Below, piece by piece: positions 14,981 through 22,500 of a stretch of DNA of 22,500 bases; the first letter of the stretch is position 1; each line of letters opens with the position of its first letter. A program made the translations under genes and the position numbers. Source of the DNA: Prorocentrum cordatum (Eukaryota; Sar; Dinophyceae; Prorocentrales; Prorocentraceae); the NCBI GenBank assembly GCA_963575745.1, contig CAUYUJ010004539.1, forward strand, positions 5,001 to 27,500. Reading direction: 5' to 3'. Below the pieces are notes generated by a model. It was not told the origin of the DNA, ran no database searches, and saw nothing but the letters and a program-made list of their open reading frames with translations.

Positions 14981-15526
14981 ATGCGCGGCCATCCCGCGAT
15001 CACTGTCAAGTGGTTTTGGGACAAAGGACGGCGGTGGTGGTGACGCGTGGACTGCCGTGCGCAGGCCCACCGGACGCAATGATGGGCAGCGGCATCGGAC
15101 TTCGACAAGGATGGCGGGGGCCGACATGTTTCCCTATGTGTGCTGTCACGTGCGCAGGCGCACCTGACGCACTCTGCACGTGCCCCGAACACGGCGCACC
15201 TGGCGTCGGCTGGAGTGTGCGGCAGGCCCGAGCGTGCCAGGCACGCCTGGTGCGCCAGATGCGCCACGTGCTCCGAGTACGCCAGGTGTGCCGCACACTC
15301 CAGACACGCCAGGTGCGCAGCGTTCGGGGCACGCGCGGAGTGTGTCAGGTGCGCCTGCGCACGTGACAGCACACATCGGGAATCGTGTCGGCCCCCGCCA
15401 AATCCTTGTCGCAAACCGATGCCCACCATTGCTTCTGGTGGGCCTGCGCACAGCAGGCCGCGCGCCACCACCCCCGCCGTCCCTGTCAAAAACAATTTGA
15501 CAGTGATCGCGGGATGGCCGCGCACT
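14981..15526. repeat. Long imperfect palindrome 1 (about 546 bp)
   Basis: The left arm starts ATGCGCGGCCATCCCGCGAT; the right arm ends ATCGCGGGATGGCCGCGCAC. Reading the right arm in reverse complement reproduces the left arm for about 230 bp, including GACAAGGAT, GGCGGGGGCCGACA, GTGTGCTGTCACGTGCGCAG and GGCGCACCTGAC. The inner pair CTGGAGTGTGCGGCA / TGCCGCACACTCCAG closes the stem. The apex holds 15226-15271, shared with palindrome 2. No coding sequence is evident. Confidence 0.9.
15226..15271. repeat. Apical sequence shared by two palindromes, copy 1
   Basis: Starts GCCCGAGCGTGCCAGGCACG and continues to GCGCCACGTGC. It matches 15615-15660 at 45 of 46 positions by eye. Confidence 0.9.
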
Positions 15527-15527
15527 G

Positions 15528-15738
15528 GGAACCAAAGCCGACCCCAGGTGCGCGACGCTTGCGCGAGGTGCGGCACGCGTGCCGAGGGCGCCACGCGCGC
15601 AGGGCACCCCTGGGGCCCGAGCGTGCCAGGTACGCCTGGTGCGCCAGATGCGCCACGTGCAGGCGCGCGTGGCGCCCCTCGGCACGCGTGGCGCACCTCG
15701 CCCAAGCGTCGCGTACCTGGGGTCGGCTCTGGTTCCCA
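15528..15738. repeat. Long palindrome 2 (about 211 bp)
   Basis: The left arm GGGAACCAAAGCCGACCCCA then GGTGCGCGACGCTTG and the right arm, ending in TGGGGTCGGCTCTGGTTCCC, are nearly perfect reverse complements over about 73 bp. The apex holds the 46-bp sequence at 15615-15660. It directly abuts palindrome 1. Confidence 0.93.
15615..15660. repeat. Apical sequence shared by two palindromes, copy 2
   Basis: Starts GCCCGAGCGTGCCAGGTACG; differs from 15226-15271 at one position (T for C). Confidence 0.9.
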
Positions 15739-15854
15739 ATAAGCAGTCTATCCAAAGACGACCGCTGACCATGCTCAGGCTCGGGTGTTACGTCAGTGTA
15801 GGGAGGGCGGGTAGGAGTGAGCAAGACGGCTTGTGGGCGGGCGGGGTAGCTTGA

Positions 15855-16925
15855 CCTAACCCTTACCCTCAACCTCACCCTAACCCTAACACTAACCCCC
15901 GCCCTAACCCTAACCCTAATCTTAATCCTGCGCTATGATCCCTAACCTCTAACCCCAGACCCCTAACAGCGAACCCCTAACCCCCACCCCTCTATAACCC
16001 CAACCCTAAACCGAACCCTACTACCCCAACATGAAGCCCCTGACTCCCTAACCCTAACCCTAAAAGCAACACCATAGATCTAACCAACTAACCCTAACCC
16101 CTTCTAACACTGTACCTAACTCTAACCCTACCCTACCCTAACCCCTAACCCCTAACCCTAGCACCCCAACCCTAATCCTACCACCCAACCCCGAACCCCC
16201 ATGACACTAACCCTAACACCCTAACCCTAACACCCTAACCCTACCACCCTACCCCTACCTCCCTAACCCGAACCCTAACACACTAACCATAACCATACCA
16301 CCCTGACCCTATCCCCTGACTCCCTACCACCCTAATCCTAACCACCAAACCCTAATACCCTACCCTCAACCCGAATCCTAACCGTACCACGCTAACCCTA
16401 ACCCCCGAACCCGAACCGTAGCCTGAACGCCCTAACCCGGATGCTACCACCCTATCCCCAACCCCCTAGCCATAACCCTAACACCTTACCCCTAACCCTA
16501 ATCCTGACCCTACCACCCTAACCCTAACCCCCTCACCCGAACCCTAACCTGAGCACCCAAATTCTAACCCCACCACCCAAACCCTAACCCGACCATCCGA
16601 ATCCGAGCCCTCACGATCCTAACCCTAACCCACTAACACGAATACCCTAGCCAAAGCCCCCTGACCCCAACCTTAACCCTACCCCCCGAATCCAACCACC
16701 CTAGCCCTAACCCCCTAACCCTAATCCTAACACCTTACCCTATCCCTAATCCTAACCACCCTAATCCTCACCACCGAACCCGAACCCTAACCCTAACCTG
16801 AACACCCTATGCCTGACCCTACCACCATAACCTTTACCCTGTAACCCCAACCCCCTAACACCCTTAACCCTAACGCCCTAAACCTAACACCCGAACCCTG
16901 ACACTCTCACCCGAACCCTGGCCCC
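15855..16925. repeat. Interstitial degenerate telomere-like (CCCTAA)n array
   Basis: About 1.07 kb of CCCTAACCCTAACCC words interspersed with variants (ACCACCCTAACC, AACCCCCTAACC, CCTAATCC, CCGAACC). The plus strand is C-rich, so the implied G-strand unit is TTAGGG, with only rare TTTAGGG. It is highly diverged and sits inside the window, so it is an internal array and not a living chromosome end, unless the assembly breaks here. Confidence 0.92.
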
Positions 16926-16959
16926 CACTACCTCCGGCGCATCACAAGGAAGCGGGAGG

Positions 16960-17160
16960 CACTCCCCCCTCCCCCGCGTCTGGCGCAGGGGGGGGGTCCG
17001 ACCCGCCCTTCTTTCGAAAACGGAGAGGGGGGGTCCGAAATCCCTTGGCGCAAAGGGGGGAGGGGGGGGATCCGAAACCCCCATCCCCCCTTTGAAAGGG
17101 GGGGAGGGGGGGGTCCGAAAACACACCCTCCTTGAAGGGGGGGAGGGCGGGGTCCCGTTA
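16960..17160. repeat. G-rich GGGTCCGAA repeat arm (right)
   Basis: Four or five irregular units of about 40-60 bp with GGGGGGGTCCGAAA, GGGGGATCCGAAACCCCCAT and CCTTTGAAAGGGGGGGA. These are the reverse complements of the units at 14270-14475. GAAA/TTTC and CCCCCTTTGAAAGGGGG words are locally palindromic. Confidence 0.8.
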
Positions 17161-17524
17161 GCAAACGACCACTTTACAATTACAGAGGCACCCAGTGGCG
17201 CACTTTCCTTGTTCGGCATCCTCTTCACAATAGGCACAAGAAGGGAGGGGCAAGAAGAGATGGCAAACAACTGATTCGCAAAGGGAAGATATGGGGGGGA
17301 AGGGACAAAACAAGTAGGCGAGGGAGGGAAAAGAGGGTGACAGAGAGAGAGAGGGCGACAGACAGTGAGAGATGATGCCTCTATATGTATATATATAGAG
17401 AGAGTGAGGGAGAAAGAGGTGTGTGGTGTGTGTGTGTGTAAATAAAAATAAAGAGAAGCCCAAATAAAAAGCGGAGAGAGGGAGGAGGCAGGGAGGGAGA
17501 GCGAAGGGCCGGGGGCGAAATGCT
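17161..17524. repeat. Microsatellite cluster (GA, TA, TG)
   Basis: GACAGAGAGAGAGAGGGCGA near 17338, TATATGTATATATATAGAGA near 17384 and GTGTGTGGTGTGTGTGTGTG near 17419, within purine-rich sequence. No gene is seen. Confidence 0.85.
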
Positions 17525-17694
17525 CGGAGTATTATGGCATCGGCCTTCTCCTTGTTGGTCAGGCCGCTGCCGTCGCCCGCCTTGCCGTCGGTGGTCTTCA
17601 TGACCTCCTGCAGCTCGGCCTCGTGGCCGACGCCGGGGGCCGGGGCGGCGGAAGGCAGCATCCCTGGCAGTGCCCCGCATGACCTCGTCACCAA
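17525..17694 (-). other. Possible exon or gene fragment
   Basis: The minus-strand frame reads GHEAELQEVMKTTDGKAGDG and then SGLTNKEKADAIILRAF, with balanced composition unlike the surrounding repeats. Upstream on the minus strand is a pyrimidine tract, (CT)n then TCTTTGCCTTTTTGGTGACGAG, that could serve as a 3' splice site. Downstream the frame enters low-complexity sequence, as an exon end would. No family is recognised and the donor site is unclear. Confidence 0.3.
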
Positions 17695-17699
17695 AAAGG

Positions 17700-17885
17700 C
17701 AAAGACAGAGAACGAGAGAGAGAGAGAGAGAGCGAGATGATGGGCCCGTTCTCCACCACCGCCACAAGCTGGAGGGGGAGGGGGTCCTCCTCCGCCTCCT
17801 CGTCCTCGTCCTCCTCCTCCACCGCCTCCTCCTCCTCTTCGTCCTCCTCCTCCCCCCCCAACGTATGGTGGTGGTGGTGGTGGAA
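17700..17885. repeat. GA, TCC and TGG simple repeats
   Basis: A GA run at about 17713-17733, TCC/GTCCTCC triplets at about 17786-17860, and a GGT run at about 17866-17883. ORFs across these are repeat translations. Confidence 0.92.
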
Positions 17886-18240
17886 AACAGGCCCATCACG
17901 AGAGGACATCCATCCAATTTCGCGCATCGCGCCCCGCGATGCGCGCTTCTCTTCGCGCCCTGCCGCCCTCGCGCCGAGCCCTCGCCGGAGAGGGGCGGCC
18001 GCGGTGGCCTGGACCGCGGCGTGCGCAGCGCGGCACCCAGCGCGCCTGGACTGCAGGCGCGGCCCTGCGAGCGACCCAAAATCGCTCCGCACGAGCGCGC
18101 AGAGCGTTCATCTAAAGGTCGAATTATCCGCCCCCAGAGTAACCACCCCGACACGCGAAGTCGTTCAGTGAGCGCGCCCAAAGAAGGAATCGAACAGGGC
18201 ATGGCCGTTTAACGAAACGCCATTGGTCCGGTCCGGGCGT
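17886..18240. other. GC-rich spacer, no gene recognised
   Basis: GCGC-rich sequence without recognisable coding or RNA features. The frames present are GC-driven Arg/Ala-rich. Confidence 0.4.
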
Positions 18241-18698
18241 CTTCTCCTCACCTGACATTTGGCCACTGCGAAACAGACGAACGCGCGCCGCAAGGGCATG
18301 CCTGCCGGGGCCCTCGTCTGGAAGAAGCAAAGCAGCATGGCATAAATTGTCGGAGGTCCGCGCTGATGTCTTGGCTCTGCGCTGGGTCCCCCCATGCAGC
18401 CCTGGCGCGCAGAGCGCGCCAGGGCTGGCGCCAGATGCGCCGCCAGGAGGGCCTCAGAGCCGATCAAAGATTGGGTGTGGCTGAGTGGGGGGGTCATGAA
18501 TGGGAGGGTCAGAAAAGGTCCCCTCTCGTGCCCCTTTCGGGCCCCTCCGGAGCCCCAGGGGGCTCGTTTAGGTACCGTTTGGGTACCTTTTCGGACAACC
18601 CTTGCCACCCCCCCCGTTTATGACCCCCCCATTACGCAACGCCCAACCAGGAAACTCGCGCGGAGTTCCGACAGCTTATGCTTACACAGTCGTTTCTT
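18241..18698. repeat. Dispersed repeat B, copy 2, interrupted by a 176-bp element
   Basis: Matches the order of blocks at 11348-11584 (GCAAGGGCATGCCTGCCGGG, GGTCCGCGCTGATGTC, GGCTCTGCGCTGG, GGCCTCAGAGCCGATCAAAG, CAGCTTATGCTTAC). A perfect 13-bp stem, AGCCCTGGCGCGC-AGA-GCGCGCCAGGGCT, lies at 18398-18426. The repeat resumes at CTCGCGCGGAG after the insertion. Confidence 0.65.
18471..18646. mobile_element. 176-bp inverted-repeat element (MITE-like)
   Basis: The left end TTGGGTGTGGCTGAGTGGGG then GGGTCATGAA pairs with the right end, whose reverse complement is TTGGGCGTTGCGTAATGGGG then GGGTCATAAA: about 37 bp of terminal inverted repeat. The interior has GGTACCGTTTGGGTACC. No coding sequence. 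The related repeat at 11348-11584 lacks this segment. Flanks CAAAGA and CCAGGA may be a diverged short target duplication. Confidence 0.75.
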
Positions 18699-19419
18699 TT
18701 TCGCTCCTGTCTGTTTACTGCCAGAGCCGCAGGCTCCCACGACCTACGGAGCACAACGCTCTCCAACGTGGGCGTCCTGAGCTCGTTGTCTGGAGGACTC
18801 CGTGTGCAATCCCATGCGCAGACCTGCGATCTACTGGTGCCGTCCCTGACTGGGACAGGGTACTCCGAAGGTGCGTACACCGCAACAGACGAAAGCATAC
18901 AATGGGGAGATGGTTCATCTCCCCATCATGTGCTCCCACTATCATCAAAACGAAGACTGGTAGGTCACCACAGGGCGACCACAGTAACGAATACATGGCA
19001 GAAATACAGGTGGGCACGGCACATCTCGACCATGAGTGCAAAAGACAGCCTCCAGTCGAATTACTCCGATGGTGAATGCTGTATGCTTCGGACTGAAGCC
19101 CAATGACCTCCCCCAAGCGATCCCAAGCCGATCTTGGCTCTGGTTAGCCTACATGTGCCAGGACGTACTATACAATATGGAGCATTCGACGGGGTATGCG
19201 TCTTGTTCCGTACGCGTATGGACAGAAGAATCAGCATGCAGACTAATTCGCCGGCCCAACGGGCCAGGGCGTGCTAAGATCTCCGGTACCTGGTTAACAG
19301 TATTTCTAGTTCGCGCGCGCGGGGCGGCCCCTGGGGGTCCCCGGGCGAAAAGTACCCCGGCAAGGTCCCGGCAAGTCCCCGGCAAGGTCGGGTCAGAGAT
19401 GCCGGAGTTCTGTTTCGGA
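18699..19419. other. Lower-GC sequence, no gene recognised
   Basis: Plus-strand frames up to about 140 codons are open (18678-19106) but show no known domain. A perfect hairpin, ATGGGGAGATG-GTT-CATCTCCCCAT, lies at 18902-18926. Near 19357-19390 the word CCCCGGCAAGG is repeated three times. Confidence 0.4.
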
Positions 19420-20130
19420 GTCCAAGAGGGCTCCAGATCGGTCCAAGAGGGCCCCGAGAAGCTTTCTAGACGGTCCAAGAGAGGCCCGAGACGGCCAAAG
19501 ATCGCCCGAAGACGCCCCAGATGGCCCCAAGACAGCCCAAGAGGCCTCCAAGACGCTCCAAGGGCCTTCCAAGAGGCCTCCGAAGAGGGCCCCAAGTTGC
19601 CAAAATCGTTGATTTTCATTGTTTTTTAAATGTTTTTTTGCGTTCTGGCCTTTTCGCTTCCGGACGCTCCAAGAGGGCCCAAGAGGCCTTCAAGACTGCT
19701 CCAAGACGGCCCACGAGGCTCCCAAGACGGCCCCGGAGCGGCCCAAGAGCGCCCCCCAGACGGCCCAAGTGCTGCCCAAGGCGGACCAAGAGGCCCCAAG
19801 ACGGGCCCAAGAGGGGCTCAAGAAGGGAACCGAGAACTGAAAAATCGAGCCCTCCGCCCCAGAAGGCGCCCAGGACCCCGAAAGAGGCCCCAAGAGACTC
19901 TCCAAGACACCCCCAAGACGCCCCAATAAGCTCCCGTGAGGCCCCAAGAGGACCAACAACGTCAGGCCCCAGGCCCCAAGAGGACCAACAAATACCGCCA
20001 AGAGCCCGCCGAAAGCCCCCCAAGAGACCGTCACGAGAGCTCAGGAGGCCCCCTGGAGGCCTCCCGAGTTCTCCAAGAGGCCTAAAAAGAGGCGCCAAGA
20101 GGCCCCAAACGGCCCCACCGAGGCTCCAAT
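19420..20130. repeat. Degenerate CCAAGA/GGCCCC minisatellite
   Basis: Irregular 10-12-bp steps such as GGCCCCAAGA, GGCCTCCAAGACGC and GTCCAAGAGGGCCC cover the interval, apart from an AT-rich break at about 19600-19660 (TTGATTTTCATTGTTTTTTA). Because the steps lack stops, all frames are open: plus gives Pro/Arg/Lys-rich, minus Gly/Leu/Trp-rich low-complexity proteins. Short pieces occur also near 9220 and 13790. Confidence 0.85.
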
Positions 20131-20500
20131 AGGCCACGAACGCGCAAGCAAACGCCTGCGATGGCACAATACGGGCCGGCGGAATGAGCGAAGCGATTAA
20201 ATAACAGTAACTATGCATTCAAAGGGATGAGACGGACTGTCAGCCAAAAGATGACAAAAACCCAAACATCGAAGAAGAAACAAATGCTGTCCAGCCGGGT
20301 CCTTTCTTTCTTCGATATTGGGGTCTTGCCGCAAGGACAGACCCATCAGGAAAAAATGCTCCTCCCCTGAGCATGAATCTAACCGATCCTTATCCCATGG
20401 GCGTGGCCTGGGCCCAACTGGCCGATTTTTACCTAGATGGAAGCCGTCCCCTTCGAGTTTCGAGGGACCTATCCGCAACTGGGGTGCTGGGATGGTGACA
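20131..20500. other. No gene recognised
   Basis: Mixed sequence without coding character or repeat that I can identify. Confidence 0.4.
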
Positions 20501-20640
20501 GGCCTCCTAGATGGGGTCCGAGCAGACGGGGTCGGAGGATCGCACCGCATCGCCGACGTTGGCGGTGCATCGGCGACGCCGGCGAGGGGAAAGACGGCCT
20601 CCACATCGAGCCGCATCGCCGATGCACCGGCGATGCAACA
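20501..20640. repeat. Dispersed repeat C, copy 2
   Basis: GCCTCCTAGATGGGGTCCGA, GGAGGATCGCACCGCATCGC, GGTGCATCGGCGACG, GGGGAAAGACGGCCTCCACA and GATGCACCGGCGATGC follow the order of the copy at 12282-12500, with far fewer internal ATCGGCGATGC units. Confidence 0.75.
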
Positions 20641-20810
20641 GCTCGGGCTACCTGCACGGGCGCCTGTGCCACCCGTCTCGGCTACACTCAGGTCGGGCAT
20701 GTCATCCTACAGGCGGATGTTGGACGAACATTTTTCTAAAAATGCTCAAAAGTAGCCTGGCAAAAGACCCAGCCATATGCAATTGTGGGTGCCGCAATCG
20801 TGAGCATCGT

Positions 20811-22058
20811 CTTCGGTGGAGCTCCCCATGGGGCCACGAACCGTGTGAGGGGTGTGCCGAAACGGGGGTGGAACCGAATGCGAACGTTGCCACTGGGGCC
20901 TTCGGTGGAGCTGCCTATGGGGCCACGAGACGTGTGAGGGGTGTGCCGAAATGGGAGTGGAACCGCATGCGAACGTTGCCACTGGGGCCAGCTGCTATGG
21001 GGCCACGAGACGTGTGAGGGGTGTGCCAAAACGGGGGTGGAACCGCATGCGAATTTTGCCACTGGAGCATTCGGTGGAGCTCCCCATGGGGCCACGAAAC
21101 GTGTGAGGGGTGTGCCGAATTGGGGCTGGAACCGCATGTGAACTTTGTCAATGGGGTCGGTGAAGCTCCCCATGGGGCCACGAACCGTGTGAGGGGTGTG
21201 CCAAAACGAGGGTGGAACCGCATGAGATCTCTGCCACTGAGGCCTTCGGTGGAGCTCCCTATGAAGGGGAATCGCCGAAATGGGAGTGGAACCGCATGCG
21301 AAGGTTGCCACTGGGGCCTTCGGTGGAGCTGCCTATGGGGCCACGAAACGTGCCTGTGAGGGGTGTGCCAAAATGGAGGTGGAACCGCATGCGAAGCTTG
21401 ATACCAGGGCCTTGGGTAGAGCTCCCTGTGGGACCACGAACCGTGTGAGGGGTGTGCCAAAGTGGAGGTGGAACCGCATGCGAACTTTGCCACTGAGGCC
21501 TTCGGTGGAGCTCCCTATGGGGCCACGAAACGTGTGAGGGGTGTGCCAACATGGGAGTGGAATCACATGCACACTTGCCACTGGGGCCTTTGATGGAGCT
21601 CCCTATGGGGCCACGAACCGTGTGAGGGGTGTGCCGACATGAGGGTGGAACCGCATGAGAACTTTGCCAATGGGGCCTTCGGCGGAGTTCCCTATGGAGC
21701 CACGAACCGTGTGAGGGGTGTGCCAAAATGGGGGGAACCGCATGCGTACTTTGTCACTGGGGCATTCGGTGGAGCTCCCTATCGGGCCACGAACCGTGTG
21801 AGGGGTGTGCCAAAATGGGAGGTACCGCGTGCGAACTTTGCGACTGAGGCCTTCGGTGGAGGTTCCGATGGGGCCACGAACCGTGCGAGAGGTGCCGAAT
21901 TGGAGACGGAACCGCATGCGAACTTTGTCATTGGGGCCTCCGGCGGAGCTCCCTTGGGGCCACGAAACGTGTGAGGGGTGTGCCGAAATGGGTGTGGAAC
22001 CGCATGCGAATTTTGCCAATGGGGCCTTCGGCGGAGCTCCCTATGGTGCAACGAAACG
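20811..22058. repeat. Tandem array of about 14-15 units of 80-89 bp
   Basis: Each unit carries GGGGCCACGAAACGTGTGAG, GGGTGTGCCGAAATGGG, GTGGAACCGCATGCGAACTT and TGCCACTGGGGCCTTCGGTG. Starts of GTGTGAGG are at about 20843, 20932, 21012, 21101, 21187, 21355, 21443, 21532, 21620, 21709, 21796, 21883 (changed) and 21969. The unit near 21260 is shortened. Unit length is not a multiple of three, so the overlapping Cys- or His-rich ORFs are translations of the array in shifting frames. Confidence 0.95.
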
Positions 22059-22187
22059 CTGTAGTGAGCGCTAGGGAGGAGGGAGGAGGGCGAGGAGAAA
22101 GGAAGGAAGGAAGGAACGCAGGGCACTCTCTTCAAAACGAGGACCCAACACCACAGGATGGTTAGGAAATAATCAAAAGCAGTCAAC
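22059..22187. other. Purine-rich spacer within copy 3
   Basis: GGGAGGAGGGAGGAGGGCGA and GAAAGGAAGGAAGGAAGGAA runs follow the last array unit. No gene. Confidence 0.6.
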
Positions 22188-22271
22188 AAGATCGTCCCCT
22201 GACTATTTTCTGATTATTTTTGACTGATTGTTTTGGAATACGCCTCCTGTAAAGGGACAGGCCCGACTTAA

Positions 22272-22500
22272 GGCTACACCAGACAAGCGCGTTCCACGAC
22301 TCGCAAAGTACCTACTCGCAAGACGGCCTGGATCCGCCGCGGGGGAGGTCACGATCCGTCACACGTCGGGGCGAAGATGTGCTTTCCGGGCGTATGGAGC
22401 AGGCACTCTGCAAGAAGTGGAACGCTCTCGGTGATACACGCGAGAGTGACCCTTGGCACCCAGACGCTATCGCGTCGTGCAAAAATCACGACACAGTTGT
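22272..22500. other. No gene recognised
   Basis: The first bases (GGCTACACCAGACAAGCGCG) resemble those after copy 1 of the GTCGGGC family. Nothing else is identifiable before the window ends. Confidence 0.3.

Larger units (their letters stand above)
20687..22271. mobile_element. GTCGGGC inverted-repeat element, copy 3, enclosing a tandem array
   Basis: The left end CTCAGGTCGGGCATGTCATC then CTACAGG matches copies 1 and 2. The right end, GCCTCCTGTAAAGGGACAGG then CCCGACTTAA, is its inverse, preceded by GATCGTCCCCTGACTATTTT as in copy 2. Between them are about 1.5 kb instead of 100 bp, mostly the 80-89-bp array. This is one expanded element, or two solo ends brought together. Confidence 0.6.

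Noticed and set aside
18678-19106. 142-codon plus-strand ORF as a host gene
   Set aside because: No domain, no consistent codon bias and competing open frames of similar length on both strands.
20736-22019. Cys-rich (WGHETCEGCAE) and His-rich overlapping ORFs
   Set aside because: They are translations of the tandem array. The unit length is not a multiple of three and frames shift from unit to unit, so no single repeat protein is encoded.
20811-22058. CRISPR-like regular repeat
   Set aside because: The whole unit is repeated with no unique spacers, the units are too long, and no cas-like gene is present.

Overview
The window reads as nuclear DNA of a large, repeat-rich, GC-rich eukaryotic genome, most likely a dinoflagellate of the Symbiodinium/Polarella kind. 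The main reason is the left third: a decayed Ty1/copia-like retrotransposon on the minus strand. Its polyprotein wording (a gag with a CCHC knuckle, a PPC-type methyltransferase-like block before the integrase, a V-D-D reverse transcriptase) is what I associate with dinoflagellate copia elements. The assignment is from recall of family patterns, not from a search. No intact host gene, tRNA, rRNA or CRISPR array was found.

Positions 1-8944 hold the copia element, read right to left: gag and protease (8944-6551), a C5-methyltransferase-like block (4305-3213), integrase (3209-2300), a Pro/Glu-rich linker (2287-1694), reverse transcriptase (1327-about 195) and the start of RNase H, which runs off the left edge. 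It is broken by frameshifts, in-frame stops and a probable loss in the integrase tail. Between protease and methyltransferase-like block sits a probable 2.2-kb nested insertion (about 4322-6558, 8-bp flanking repeats) with unrecognised minus-strand ORFs. One of those ORFs is split by a 459-bp plus-strand RNase H module flanked by 6-bp direct repeats; removing it with one repeat restores the reading frame exactly. This gives three nested levels.

Positions 8945-14250 contain no convincing gene. They hold small inverted-repeat elements: two members of a family ending in (TTAA)GTCGGGC, a 200-bp fold-back, and a 198-bp element between perfect 21-bp direct repeats. They also hold CCT/TCC microsatellites, two dispersed repeat families and a 103-bp tandem duplication.

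Positions 14270-17160 form a compound block: C-rich TCGGACCC repeats, degenerate telomere-like CCCTAA repeats, a cluster of long hairpins (two neighbouring palindromes sharing a 46-bp apical sequence), about 1.1 kb more of degenerate CCCTAA, then G-rich repeats in inverted orientation relative to the first arm.

Positions 17160-22500 hold microsatellites, one possible exon, a second copy of a dispersed repeat carrying its own 176-bp inverted-repeat insertion, a degenerate CCAAGA-type minisatellite, and a 1.6-kb long member of the GTCGGGC family enclosing about 14-15 tandem units of 80-89 bp. The genes do not form a host pathway; the window is best read as layered mobile and satellite DNA.
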